Below are positions 24,386-32,084 of a DNA stretch of 64,000 nt, piece by piece (within the stretch, counting starts at the first letter, position 1; every line of letters begins with the position of its first letter). The translations under genes and the position numbers were made by a program. The notes below the pieces were generated by a model. The model was not told the DNA's origin, did no database searches, and saw nothing but the letters and a program-made list of their open reading frames with translations. The stretch is from Bacillus salacetis (GTDB lineage: Bacteria > Bacillota > Bacilli > Bacillales > Bacillaceae_B). The stretch covers positions 53,741 through 117,740 of the forward strand of contig NZ_QXIR01000012.1 in assembly GCF_003581585.1 (NCBI RefSeq). The letters are read 5' to 3'.

Positions 24386-24416
24386 CACCGGACCCAGAGG
24401 GGTTCGGTGTTTTTTG
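24386..24416 (+). terminator. Rho-independent terminator
   Basis: CACCGGACCC, AGAG, GGGTTCGGTG, then TTTTTTGTT. Confidence 0.75.
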
Positions 24417-24480
24417 TTGTGTGGTTGGTGGTGGGAAGGCGGTGGGTGCGTTCATCTGTGTCAGATTTTGTCGTTTGGTC

Positions 24481-24586
24481 GATAAATTGCCGGAATCGCT
24501 GATAAAAGTGAAGAATCGCTGATAAATCTGCAGAATCGCCGATAAAAAAGAAAAATCGCTGATAAATCCACAAAATCGCCGATACC
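24481..24586. repeat. Tandem array G, 20 bp period, five units
   Basis: Five units of exactly 20 bp, GATAAANNNNNNNNAATCGCY, run from 24481 to 24580 with a sixth start. Units ending ATCGCCGAT contain the odd palindrome ATCG-C-CGAT. No coding sense. Confidence 0.8.
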
Positions 24587-24598
24587 TCAGCTGGAGCA

Positions 24599-24632
24599 GG
24601 GAATACCGGCGGTGGAAATGACCGGTATTCCC
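24599..24632. repeat. Perfect 11 bp stem-loop
   Basis: GGGAATACCGG and CCGGTATTCCC are separated by 12 bases, directly after array G. No T-run, so not a standard terminator. The remaining 24633-24800 shows nothing I can support. Confidence 0.5.
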
Positions 24633-24800
24633 CTGCATTTGCCGTAGATGCCGATGTTCAACCCGCAATCGTCGATATTCGCCACACAACCCCCGCTAAC
24701 CCCCGCTGAATTAGTAAACTGCAAGCCCCAAATCCAATAGCAGACCATCGCCCAAATCCCCACCCCAACCAAAACCAACAAACTTTTTCCAAAAAAACCC

Positions 24801-24851
24801 TTGCCAAATCGATCCAAATGGCATATAGTACATTACATCAGTAATGCACTA
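24801..24851 (+). promoter_or_regulatory. Sigma-A promoter with GntR (YtrA-type) operator
   Basis: TTGCCA (24801-24806), a 17 bp spacer and TATAGT (24824-24829) form a strong sigma-A promoter. TAGTACATTAC and GTAATGCACTA (24826-24851) are a dyad with one mismatch that starts inside the -10 box. This is where the GntR-family repressor encoded just downstream would block RNA polymerase. Confidence 0.75.
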
Positions 24852-24882
24852 ATGAACCTACCCAAAATGAGGAGGTGCGCGT

Positions 24883-25269
24883 TTGATCCTGAATTCGGAT
24901 AGCATCAAACCGATTTACATCCAGATCGCCGAGTGGCTGGAAACAGAAATCCTCGGCGGGAGCATAGAAACCGATGCGAAGGTTTACTCCCAATACCAGC
25001 TGGCCGAGATGCTCAACATCAATCCGGCTACAGCGGCCAAGGGACTGAACCTTCTGGCAGAAGAACATATTTTATACAAAAAGCGGGGGCTGGGCATGTT
25101 TGTATCAGCAGAAGCGAAGAGCATCATCCTCTCAAAACGGAAAACACAGACGCTGGCGAAACTGGTGGAGGATCTGGTCAAGGAAGCAGAGCATCTTCAA
25201 GTCGGGGAAACGGAACTTCTCGACATGATCAGGAGCGCTAAACACAAGCTTGAGGGGGATCGGAAATGA
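24883..25269 (+). CDS. GntR family transcriptional regulator (YtrA-type)
   Basis: Encodes 128 residues. An N-terminal winged helix (KPIYIQIAEWLETEILGGSI, YSQYQLAEMLNINPATAAKGLNLLAEEHILYKKRGLGMFV) is followed by a short helical tail of about 50 residues, which is the YtrA subfamily plan and too short for a ligand-binding domain. TTG 24883 follows AGGAGGTG at five bases. Its stop overlaps the ABC ATPase start. It probably represses its own operon through the dyad at 24826-24851; YtrA-type operons usually respond to cell-wall antibiotics. Confidence 0.9.
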   Translation: MILNSDSIKPIYIQIAEWLETEILGGSIETDAKVYSQYQLAEMLNINPATAAKGLNLLAEEHILYKKRGLGMFVSAEAKSIILSKRKTQTLAKLVEDLVKEAEHLQVGETELLDMIRSAKHKLEGDRK

Positions 25270-26168
25270 ATGTAGTGGAATGCAAGGGGCTGCAAAAGAA
25301 GTATGGAAGGAAAACGGCATTGAAAGAGGTTTCTTTTATCCTTCAAAAAGACAAGATCACAGGATTGATCGGCCGCAATGGCGCTGGGAAGACAACTTTG
25401 TTAAAAATCATCGCCGGTTATATCAAAGAATCATCAGGAGATATACGTGTCTTCGAGGAAAAGCCGTTCAACAATCTCAAAGTATCGGCAAACATGATTT
25501 TCATTGATGATGAAATGAATTTGCCGCCGACCATGAATTTAGAAGAAATCCTGCAGACAGCAGAAGATTTTTATCCCAATTGGGACAGGGAACTGGCCAG
25601 GCGCCTGTTCGACTATTTTTCCTTCAAGCCTTACCAGTATCACAACGGGCTTTCGAAAGGGATGAGAAGCACGTTCAATATGATCCTTGGACTGGCGGCG
25701 CGGACACCGCTGACGATTTTCGATGAGCCGACAACAGGGATGGATGCCGGTGTGCGGAAGGATTTCTACCGTGCCCTTTTGAAGGATTACCTCGCACACC
25801 CGAGGACCATTATTTTGTCCAGCCACTTATTGAATGAGATCGAAGACATACTGGAGGATATTTTACTGATAAAAGACGGTGAGAAATTCCTTCATCTGCC
25901 GGTGGAAGAACTGAGAGAATATGCAATCGGCGTCAAAGGAAAAGACTCTGTCATGCAGGAATGGCTGAAAGATAAAGAGGTCATCCATGAATCGAGCCAG
26001 GAAATCGCCGGGACATATGCGGTGGTGCGCCATGATTTTCCTGTCAGGGAGATAGAAACAGCAAGGCGGGCGGGGCTGGAGTTTTCACCAATCAGTGCCG
26101 ATGAAATCTGCACACTCCTCACCACCAGGACGAAAGGGGGAATTGATGATGTATTTAACCGAGGCTGA
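25266..26168 (+). CDS. ABC transporter ATP-binding protein (YtrB-like)
   Basis: Encodes 300 residues. Walker A is GRNGAGKTT (37-45 region), the signature is LSKGMRST instead of LSGGQ, a variation usual in drug-export and YtrB-like ATPases, Walker B is LTIFDEPTTGMD, and the switch His is in ILSSHLL. A C-terminal extension of about 90 residues follows. It energises the membrane protein encoded next. The ATG overlaps the regulator stop by four bases and its own end overlaps the permease start by 23 bases. Confidence 0.9.
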   Translation: MNVVECKGLQKKYGRKTALKEVSFILQKDKITGLIGRNGAGKTTLLKIIAGYIKESSGDIRVFEEKPFNNLKVSANMIFIDDEMNLPPTMNLEEILQTAEDFYPNWDRELARRLFDYFSFKPYQYHNGLSKGMRSTFNMILGLAARTPLTIFDEPTTGMDAGVRKDFYRALLKDYLAHPRTIILSSHLLNEIEDILEDILLIKDGEKFLHLPVEELREYAIGVKGKDSVMQEWLKDKEVIHESSQEIAGTYAVVRHDFPVREIETARRAGLEFSPISADEICTLLTTRTKGGIDDVFNRG

Positions 26169-26892
26169 CAGGCTGTCCATTGTAAAAAAGCAGTTCCGAT
26201 TCAAACTGAAGTCGTTCAAGGGAATGTTCACCTCACTGATTGTGCTGCAAATCATCGGAATCTTCCTGTCTCTGAATGGGGACGGCTCAGGCGGCGGCTC
26301 ATCCCAATTTCTTGATTACAGGCTGAACTATTATAACGGTAATATCATATTTGCCTTTGTGATGATATGGGCATTCATATCCGCCATTCTGATCACGACG
26401 AAAGCATACAGGTTTGATGATTATTCCTTTGTCACCGACCGCATGACCAGCCATCTTTCCAATGTTTTGTTCTTATTAGCAGCAAGTTTTGCAGCAGGGA
26501 TCACCGCAGTACTGGCCAACAGGGTTGTGATCCTGATCATTTACTTTATGCAGGATAACGTGAATCTCACGGCGCAGACACCTGCATTCCTGTCGGGTAT
26601 AACCGGTATCATTGCCATGACCTTATATATCTTTCTCCTCGCTTCAGTGGGGTATCTTGCCGGAAATCTTGTGCAGGTAAGCAAGCTGTTCATTGTAGTT
26701 CTGCCGGCTGTGACTATAGGCAGTGTATTTCTTGAAACACTGTTGACCAGAAACCCGTCACTTGTGCCCGATGTTTTCAGCTTCTTTGGGATGGAAGAAT
26801 CATTCTGGCTGTTTGTCCTGAAGGTCCTTATCGTATCAGGGCTTTCGCTCTCAGCTGCTGCGGGCGTTTCAATGAAATTGGAGGTGAAGTAA
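26146..26892 (+). CDS. ABC transporter permease subunit
   Basis: Encodes 248 residues with six membrane helices, including GMFTSLIVLQIIGIFLSL, IIFAFVMIWAFISAILITT, LSNVLFLLAASFAAGITAVL, ITGIIAMTLYIFLLASVGYLAGNLV and FIVVLPAVTIGSVFLETLL. It is the membrane partner of the ATPase at 25266. ATG 26146 has AAAGGGGG six bases upstream; a second ATG follows directly. What the exporter carries is unknown; regulation by a YtrA-type repressor suggests peptide antibiotics or wall stress. Confidence 0.8.
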   Translation: MMYLTEADRLSIVKKQFRFKLKSFKGMFTSLIVLQIIGIFLSLNGDGSGGGSSQFLDYRLNYYNGNIIFAFVMIWAFISAILITTKAYRFDDYSFVTDRMTSHLSNVLFLLAASFAAGITAVLANRVVILIIYFMQDNVNLTAQTPAFLSGITGIIAMTLYIFLLASVGYLAGNLVQVSKLFIVVLPAVTIGSVFLETLLTRNPSLVPDVFSFFGMEESFWLFVLKVLIVSGLSLSAAAGVSMKLEVK

Positions 26893-26893
26893 G

Positions 26894-27595
26894 ATGTTTC
26901 TTGCCAGCATTATTTCGCTTCTATTTTTTGTCGGGATCCTTGCCCTGGTTTTCTTTGGACTGAAGGCTTTGGGGGTAAGATTCTTCAGGGGTAAAAGAGG
27001 GAATTGGTTATTCGGTGGATACACAGCGATTTTACTCATTGCGGCAGTCATTTCCTATATGATTCCGAACACCGTTTCATACGGGGGAGAGCCAGTGTCA
27101 GACGAACGGATGAAACAGGAACAGCATCAAAGTGATGAGTTCTTCAGACTCGTGCGCGCAGGAAACATCGCGGAAGCAGAAGGGGTCCCATTGAAAAAAG
27201 AATGGGAGCTGCCGATAGAAGGGAATGAGTTGGAGGTCCCGTATACTAAATCGGACTACTATATATCTGTGCTTGTAGAGAGAAAGGATACAGCGGATGG
27301 AGTCATTGAAGCGGCCCATTATACGAGTAAATCCTTCCTTGCCAACATTGATGTCACAGAGGAAGTCCCTTCACCTGATCTCTCTATCGTAGAAGGCCAT
27401 CTGGAGATTATTCCGCCGGAACCAGTTGAAATCAAAATGGCCAGGACGGCATACCCTTATCCGTTCTATCAATTTACAGAAGGATACAGTATGTTTGGAA
27501 GAGAAACGGATTTCTTTCATAATATGGAGATCATTTACTTGCGGGTGCCTTCCAATGTTGCCGTTACGGGGGACGTGGAGTATGTGGACAGCTGA
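26894..27595 (+). CDS. Hypothetical membrane protein of the GntR-ABC operon
   Basis: Encodes 233 residues: two N-terminal membrane segments (IISLLFFVGILALVFFGLKAL, WLFGGYTAILLIAAVISYMI) and an outer domain of about 170 residues rich in beta strands (ISVLVERKDTADGVIEAAHYT, GHLEIIPPEPVEIKMAR, IIYLRVPSNVAVTGDVEYV). No family recognised. It starts one base after the permease stop, so it belongs to the operon and may be an accessory or sensor of the exporter. Confidence 0.7.
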   Translation: MFLASIISLLFFVGILALVFFGLKALGVRFFRGKRGNWLFGGYTAILLIAAVISYMIPNTVSYGGEPVSDERMKQEQHQSDEFFRLVRAGNIAEAEGVPLKKEWELPIEGNELEVPYTKSDYYISVLVERKDTADGVIEAAHYTSKSFLANIDVTEEVPSPDLSIVEGHLEIIPPEPVEIKMARTAYPYPFYQFTEGYSMFGRETDFFHNMEIIYLRVPSNVAVTGDVEYVDS

Positions 27596-27698
27596 ATTTC
27601 CCGGCTCTGAGAGACAGGGTCAGATTTTAAAAGGCTGATTTCTTTTTAACTGTGCACGCGCAGCTTGAAGTTCACGTGATTTTAAAAAAATCAGGGAA

Positions 27699-27738
27699 GG
27701 TCCCGCAGACTCTGTTCGGAGAGCGGGACCGTCCTTTT
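27699..27738 (+). terminator. Rho-independent terminator
   Basis: GGTCCCGC (27699-27706) and GCGGGACC (27723-27730), then GTCCTTTTTG. The surrounding 27596-27883 gap has no other feature I can support. Confidence 0.7.
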
Positions 27739-27883
27739 TGTATTGGGCTTTTTGTGAGAAAAGAGCAGCTCATCCTGTTTTTCAGAGAGAACCTAAGGAG
27801 GGAAAGACCGGCTCTTGTGATTTTTCCGGAACAGCCTTGTGTTATGATAGGAAGTATATACCATATAAAAAAGGGGATAGGAC

Positions 27884-28231
27884 ATGAAGTGGTATTGGAG
27901 GGTCTGGAGGAATTACTTATTTTATGAGGGACGAGCGAGACGGACAGAATTTTGGGTATTCCAATTCATAAATTTACTCGTTTATTGGGTGTTGAAGTTC
28001 ACGGAAAGCTATAAAGATTGGGGCACCCTTTTGACGGGGATCTACGGGCTCCTTGTTTTCCTTCCAGCCATTACAGTGAGTGTGCGCCGCCTCCATGACA
28101 TCGGCAGAAGCGGGTGGTGGATCCTGATAAGTTTTGTTCCGGTAGTTGGGACGCTTGTGCTGTTTGTCTTTGCCTGCCTTGACAGTGAAGAGGGAAGCAA
28201 CCGATATGGCCCGAATCCTAAATATGACTAG
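27884..28231 (+). CDS. DUF805 family membrane protein
   Basis: Encodes 115 residues. The diagnostic DUF805 blocks are all present: RNYLFYEGRARRTEFWVFQF, SVRRLHDIGRSGWWILISFVP and DSEEGSNRYGPNP. Three to four membrane helices. The family is widespread and its function unknown. ATG 27884 follows AAAAAGGGGATAGG. A stem-loop with T-run follows at 28242. Confidence 0.92.
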   Translation: MKWYWRVWRNYLFYEGRARRTEFWVFQFINLLVYWVLKFTESYKDWGTLLTGIYGLLVFLPAITVSVRRLHDIGRSGWWILISFVPVVGTLVLFVFACLDSEEGSNRYGPNPKYD

Positions 28232-28241
28232 TGATATAAAT

Positions 28242-28291
28242 GATGAGGTGATTGCCTGCTCAAACCGAAAGCAGGATAATCATCTTTTTTT
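28242..28291 (+). terminator. Rho-independent terminator
   Basis: GATGAGGTGATTGCCTGCT pairs imperfectly with AGCAGGATAATCATC (to 28284), then seven T. Confidence 0.6.
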
Positions 28292-28303
28292 ATGAAAAAT
28301 GCC

Positions 28304-28330
28304 TGCAACTTTTATCAGCGTCCAACCGTT
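28304..28330 (+). promoter_or_regulatory. Weak candidate ECF autopromoter of sigM
   Basis: TGCAAC (28304-28309), a 17 bp spacer and CGTT (28327-28330), 25 bp before the sigma gene start. It departs from TGAAAC-N16/17-CGTC by one base in each box. Confidence 0.35.
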
Positions 28331-28354
28331 TTTAAAGTGAAGGGAGGGGAGATA

Positions 28355-28849
28355 TTGGACATACAACAACTGTATAAGCTGTACATCCATGATGTCTACC
28401 GGTATCTTCTCTCGCTGTGCAAGGATAAAGGATTAGCGGAAGATCTTACGCAGGATACATTTATGAAGGCTTATACTGCACTGGGGAACATCCCGCCGAA
28501 AGCTATGAAATCCTGGCTGCTGAAAATTGCTTATCACACGTTCATTGATTACATGAGGAGAAGCAAAAAGGTGACATTTGAAGAGCCGGAGTATTTTACA
28601 GGCATGACAGAAGGGCGCTCCGCCGAAGACGAGTACCAGGAGATTGCCGCCAAAGAGGAGCTTCATCAAAAGCTGGATAAGCTGAAATCCCTTCAAAGGC
28701 AGGCAATCATCCTTTGTGACATACAAGGTTATTCCTATAAAGAAGCAGCCGGAATAATGGGGGTCAAGGAAAACACACTGAAGTCCCATATCTTCCGGGG
28801 CAGAAGCCGGCTCAAACTGCTCTACAAGAAAGGAAGTGGCATGGAATGA
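28355..28849 (+). CDS. sigM: ECF sigma factor SigM
   Basis: Encodes 164 residues, the length of B. subtilis SigM (163). DIQQLYKLYIHDVYRYLLSL and CKDKGLAEDLTQDTFMKAY are region 2 and are close to SigM; region 4 is LDKLKSLQRQAIILCDIQGYSYKEAAGIM then KENTLKSHIFRGRSRLKLLY. Start TTG 28355 follows AGGGAGGGGAG; the ATG at 28292 lies in the preceding terminator and is unlikely. The next two genes have the size and topology of the YhdL and YhdK anti-sigma proteins. SigM directs the response to cell-wall antibiotics, salt and acid. Confidence 0.78.
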   Translation: MDIQQLYKLYIHDVYRYLLSLCKDKGLAEDLTQDTFMKAYTALGNIPPKAMKSWLLKIAYHTFIDYMRRSKKVTFEEPEYFTGMTEGRSAEDEYQEIAAKEELHQKLDKLKSLQRQAIILCDIQGYSYKEAAGIMGVKENTLKSHIFRGRSRLKLLYKKGSGME

Positions 28850-29937
28850 GTGAAGAATGGAGAAAGAAACTTCAAGAGTATTATGAGGGCAGCCTTTCCG
28901 AAGAAGAAGCGGATGAAGTGGAAAAGGAACTCGAAAAGCTGGAAATCTATCAGGATATCATGGCTGATGAAATGGGAGCAGCGGAGCCGGAGAAGGATGT
29001 ACTGCCTCCTGAAAAGATCGGCGAAATATTAAAAGGAAGTGTCCGGAATGCCCGGTTTTCCTTAATTGCCTATGTCACGATGATCCTCCTGCTGATATAT
29101 CCTTTCATGACCATGATGAGCTATATTTACTATGGGTGGGGCGGCCGAGCGAATGAACTGATTGATGTAGCGGCCCAGACCATCTATGTTACAGAGCCGA
29201 ATGTAAGCCTGGAGGAAATGGATGTCGAGGAGAAAGTCGGCTTATTTTCATTGGATGTTTACATGGATCTTTATAAAAGAGTCGGCAAAAAGGATATCAA
29301 CTTAGGGGACTGGACCGTTTCCTACGACCTGGATAGCCCTGATTTTCCTGAACGGAATTACATTACGGAGAATCCGCCTGACGACATCCCTTATTTCGAT
29401 TCGAAAAAACTATATCATCCTGATTCCACGATTTCAAACAGCGATAATGATCCATGGGGCACGCTGAAAAAGCTGCCGGAGGGTACAGTGGCTGAAGTGT
29501 ACATCTCACTGAATCAATTAAGGGAACCTGCCGACATGCCGGAATTGACAGAGGATGCCGATGTTGAATGGAGATGGTATGCCATCGATACCGGGCTTGA
29601 GGCAAAAGGAAAAAGCCTTGAAGGCGGATACCTGCCGCCGATCGGGTATCCTGCCCAGACAGATCCGGATGCATGGTCACCTTACCACAGCGAAAAACCG
29701 AACGAAGAGCAGTTTATGGACAGCTTGAAATTCCTTGAAAAATATGAGGAGCAGGCAGTGAAGATCTCACATGGGAAATGGCTTGACCTTGATTATCGAA
29801 TCAAGCACCTTGAAGCCAATGGCCTCTATTCATATGGAGGAGTGCTTACCGGCCCGGTCAAGGAAATATTGAAACTGAAGGACAATGACTCGGTCCGCCA
29901 AATACAGATAGGGGAGGTCCGCTTATGGAACTGGTAA
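28846..29937 (+). CDS. yhdL: Anti-sigma factor YhdL-like (sigma factor regulator)
   Basis: Encodes 363 residues; YhdL of B. subtilis has 358. A cytoplasmic N-terminus (EEWRKKLQEYYEGSLSEEEA) binds the sigma factor in relatives, one membrane segment follows (FSLIAYVTMILLLIYPFMTM), and the outer part has the sigma-regulator C-terminal domain (LEEMDVEEKVGLFSLDVYMD, YSYGGVLTGPVKEILKL). The ATG overlaps the sigM stop by four bases. It should hold SigM at the membrane together with the small YhdK-like protein. Confidence 0.8.
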   Translation: MSEEWRKKLQEYYEGSLSEEEADEVEKELEKLEIYQDIMADEMGAAEPEKDVLPPEKIGEILKGSVRNARFSLIAYVTMILLLIYPFMTMMSYIYYGWGGRANELIDVAAQTIYVTEPNVSLEEMDVEEKVGLFSLDVYMDLYKRVGKKDINLGDWTVSYDLDSPDFPERNYITENPPDDIPYFDSKKLYHPDSTISNSDNDPWGTLKKLPEGTVAEVYISLNQLREPADMPELTEDADVEWRWYAIDTGLEAKGKSLEGGYLPPIGYPAQTDPDAWSPYHSEKPNEEQFMDSLKFLEKYEEQAVKISHGKWLDLDYRIKHLEANGLYSYGGVLTGPVKEILKLKDNDSVRQIQIGEVRLWNW

Positions 29938-30233
29938 AGAAGAAGACGGTAAAGACGAAAGAGACAAGGCTTGGCATCGCTTCTTTTATCTGTGCCTTGA
30001 TTTCACTGGCCTATCTGAACATCTTTTTGATCCGGATGGATGATATCGGCCGCCTCTCTGATATTTTCTTCATGTTTCTCCCTTTGATCGGTGTCGGATT
30101 GGCGCTCTTTAGTTTCATCAGGATACAGCATCGAAAAACCTTCGCCTGGTGGGCATTGGGATTGTACGGCTTTATGCTCATCTGCATCGTGACGATTTTC
30201 TTCTTTGGCTTTGTGATCAATCCGAAACCTTAA
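29925..30233 (+). CDS. yhdK: YhdK-like small membrane anti-sigma partner
   Basis: Encodes 102 residues with three membrane helices (LGIASFICALISLAYLNIFLI, DIFFMFLPLIGVGLALFSFI, WALGLYGFMLICIVTIFFFGFV). It overlaps the yhdL end by 13 bases and is the third gene of a sigM-yhdL-yhdK order, with the size of YhdK (96 residues). The identification rests mainly on order, size and topology. A terminator follows at once. Confidence 0.7.
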   Translation: MELVKKKTVKTKETRLGIASFICALISLAYLNIFLIRMDDIGRLSDIFFMFLPLIGVGLALFSFIRIQHRKTFAWWALGLYGFMLICIVTIFFFGFVINPKP

Positions 30234-30240
30234 TGAGTGA

Positions 30241-30267
30241 AACCCGCTGATGCCGGCGGGTTTTGTT
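30241..30267 (+). terminator. Rho-independent terminator
   Basis: AACCCGC, TGATGCCG, GCGGGTT, then TTGTTATT. Confidence 0.75.
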
Positions 30268-30268
30268 A

Positions 30269-30288
30269 TTAATCAAACGTTTGACTAA
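30269..30288. promoter_or_regulatory. Copy of the TTAATCAAACGTTTGATTAA palindrome
   Basis: TTAATCAAACGTTTGACTAA differs by one base from the perfect dyad at 15934. It lies between the yhdK terminator and the small gene at 30402. Confidence 0.4.
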
Positions 30289-30401
30289 CATGTTGAAACG
30301 GCCGGGGGAAACCATCTCACTTTTGGAAAAATATTACCACCAAATGATTGTTTTACAAATAAATAGGAGGGAAAACAAATAAAAAAGAGGAGGGATAGTT
30401 C

Positions 30402-30548
30402 ATGTCAGGCAAACAAGAAAAGAATGAAAACCTCAAAGAAACAGAACGCAGCTTTCAGGAAGAAAAGAAGAATGAAAGTGTGGAAGACAAGAGCAGGGTG
30501 CCCGATCAGCAGAACAGGCTGAAGGACAAGGAGAATTTGAGACGGTGA
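30402..30548 (+). CDS. Small highly charged hypothetical protein (48 aa)
   Basis: Encodes MSGKQEKNENLKETERSFQE, then EKKNESVEDKSRVPDQQNRL and KDKENLRR. Nearly half the residues are Lys, Glu or Asp; no hydrophobic core, so likely disordered, as in small stress or spore proteins. AGAGGAGGGATAG precedes the ATG. No family recognised. Confidence 0.5.
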   Translation: MSGKQEKNENLKETERSFQEEKKNESVEDKSRVPDQQNRLKDKENLRR

Positions 30549-30603
30549 TTGGTGAAGAAATGCACAAGAGGCTGGGAGATCAGTTGAAAACTAATTGATT
30601 TAA

Positions 30604-30824
30604 AGTCGAAATAAACGAAAATAAAACCGCATGATGTCAAGGTTATATACTTGATATTATGCGGTTCATTCATGTTATTAGGCTCTATATAAAAGATGTT
30701 GTTTTTAAGGTTATATACCGCTTTTTCCTGAACCTGGACGGAGTCATGCACCTGGAGCGGAAATCCATTCTTTTTACTCAACCACAATCTTTGCGAAGAG
30801 AGCTTTTTATTAAGGTTTTGTCCC
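30604..30824 (-). repeat. Dispersed repeat S, copy 2 (contains terminator hairpin)
   Basis: Inverted copy of 401-533, with about 90 additional internal bases. On the minus strand the CCGCAT...ATGCGG stem-loop is followed by TTTTATTTTCGTTTATTTCG. It lies directly 3' of the minus-strand gene at 30874 and probably ends its transcript. Confidence 0.7.
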
Positions 30825-30873
30825 AGTTGGTCAGTAATTGGAGCAATCGTCTAGTTTTCAGGAAGATCTTTCA

Positions 30874-31614
30874 CTATCTATTCCCACTCTCATTCTTCAC
30901 GTCAGCCTTGGGGTCCACCCGTGTTTCCCGGTCCACTTCTATAATTTCCAAGGAATCATCATCCTTCAATTTCTGTATCATCTGTATGCTTCCGCCAAAC
31001 AGTGTGAAATCCAGGTCATGGTTTGTATGCAGGCACCAGTCCCGGTTTTCTGGCCACCAATAATTGGGAGTGCCGATATGGTCCGCACTCTCGGATAGTG
31101 CTGACACTTCTCCAAGATCTCCATAATACAAGTAACCATTTCCGTGCTTTTCGCTGTAGCTATTCACAGCCACTAAGTCATACTGAAAGTAACAGCTTCC
31201 TGTTGTGAAAGATTGCAAGATAGGGAGCAATGCTTGAAGGGTTTCTCCGTCCAGAGTTCCTTCAGCAGGGAAAAGCAAGTACCGGGGACCGCTTATTCCA
31301 TGGAGGTTGATAATGGTGCGGCTGCTGAATTCCTTTGTGTATTTCAGATTATAGTTTAAAGCCAGGTCTTTAAAAGAGATCCGTTCGCGGCTGCCGTAAA
31401 CAATCTCATCATCAGGACTGAACTGGCTCCACAGAAGGTTTTTGTCTGTTATAGAAAGGTCCTTGTGAATGGGATGCATGATTTTACAGTAATGGCTGTA
31501 TCTATGGGGGATAAAGTTTTTCACAAAGGAACCCCGCCACTGTTCAAAATCAACCCTCTCCGTTTCGTCCCAAATCCATTGGAACGGGGAAAAGTTGAGT
31601 AGTTTCTTAGACAT
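30874..31614 (-). CDS. Hypothetical protein, second gene of a minus-strand pair
   Basis: Encodes 246 residues, cytoplasmic by composition. Readable parts are FSPFQWIWDETERVDFEQWR, YLLFPAEGTLDGETLQALLP, CYFQYDLVAVNSYSEKHGNG and IGTPNYWWPENRDWCLHTNH followed by DLDFTLFGGS. The last part looks like the SMI1/KNR4 or SUKH-type immunity neighbourhood style (acidic surface, WCLHTNHDLDFT), but I cannot assign a family. ATG 31614 has GAGGAG upstream and overlaps the end of the preceding gene by eight bases. No toxin gene is adjacent in this window. Confidence 0.55.
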   Translation of the reverse strand: MSKKLLNFSPFQWIWDETERVDFEQWRGSFVKNFIPHRYSHYCKIMHPIHKDLSITDKNLLWSQFSPDDEIVYGSRERISFKDLALNYNLKYTKEFSSRTIINLHGISGPRYLLFPAEGTLDGETLQALLPILQSFTTGSCYFQYDLVAVNSYSEKHGNGYLYYGDLGEVSALSESADHIGTPNYWWPENRDWCLHTNHDLDFTLFGGSIQMIQKLKDDDSLEIIEVDRETRVDPKADVKNESGNR

Positions 31615-31930
31615 AAATCTTCTCCTCTGTATGCCGCGTTTCTTTTGCAAGAATATCTTTTGCTTGCTCTCTAACTGAATCGACACTTGGATGAGACGAG
31701 TTCACGATTATTCGTAATGCTTCGATCTCCAGCCCCTCCATAAAGATTCTTTTGGCTTTAGCTGTTCGGGAGTTTTTAGACTTTAAGGTGAAGCTTTCAT
31801 TGATTCTATTCACCACATCTGCATTTGAAGTATATGTATCTCTTAACTGTTTAAAATCAAAGTAGTATTCAATAAAGATTTTCTTCCCCACACGATTTAA
31901 TAATTCGCTCACTTCCACTGGTTTCGGCAT
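31607..31930 (-). CDS. Hypothetical protein, first gene of a minus-strand pair
   Basis: Encodes 107 residues: VSELLNRVGKKIFIEYYFDFKQ, then NADVVNRINESFTLKSKNSR, TAKAKRIFMEGLEIEALRII and a helical end. The YFDFK...K-S-R-x-x-A-K-x-I-F pattern recalls short Bacillus proteins of the YxiF/YwqJ-locus kind, but this is only an impression. ATG 31930 has AAAGGAG upstream. It is translationally coupled to the gene at 30874. A 17 bp palindrome lies at 32004 in front of it. Confidence 0.55.
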   Translation of the reverse strand: MPKPVEVSELLNRVGKKIFIEYYFDFKQLRDTYTSNADVVNRINESFTLKSKNSRTAKAKRIFMEGLEIEALRIIVNSSHPSVDSVREQAKDILAKETRHTEEKIYV

Positions 31931-32003
31931 GAGAAATTCTCCTTTCCGCTAACAATCTAAACATACCACAAAAAATGGTAACTGTGGCTTGCAATAATTT
32001 TTG

Positions 32004-32020
32004 TTATCAATGATTGATAA
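32004..32020. promoter_or_regulatory. 17 bp perfect palindrome upstream of the pair at 30874-31930
   Basis: TTATCAATGATTGATAA is symmetrical about G32012, 74 bp before the start at 31930. It could be an operator for the minus-strand genes. It does not have the Fur 7-1-7 arrangement. Confidence 0.35.
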
Positions 32021-32049
32021 TCACCAATGATTATATGAAATCAACAAAA

Positions 32050-32073
32050 AAAGAGGACGAAACCCGCCCTCTT
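32050..32073 (-). terminator. Terminator of the metalloprotease gene
   Basis: On the minus strand AAGAGGGCG, GGTTT, CGTCCTCTT, then TTTTTGTTG. Confidence 0.7.
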
Positions 32074-32084
32074 CTCCAAATCTA

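Noticed and set aside
24587..24817. Minus-strand frame of 76 residues with one hydrophobic helix and Cys residues
   Set aside because: No convincing start site, overlaps the GntR promoter and contains the stem-loop at 24599; not enough evidence for a gene.
27652..27927. Plus-strand frame of 91 residues before the DUF805 gene
   Set aside because: It runs through a clear terminator (27699-27738) and overlaps the real DUF805 start in another frame.
32004..32020. Fur box
   Set aside because: The palindrome TTATCAATGATTGATAA has the half-sites in the opposite arrangement to the Fur consensus; kept only as an unknown dyad.
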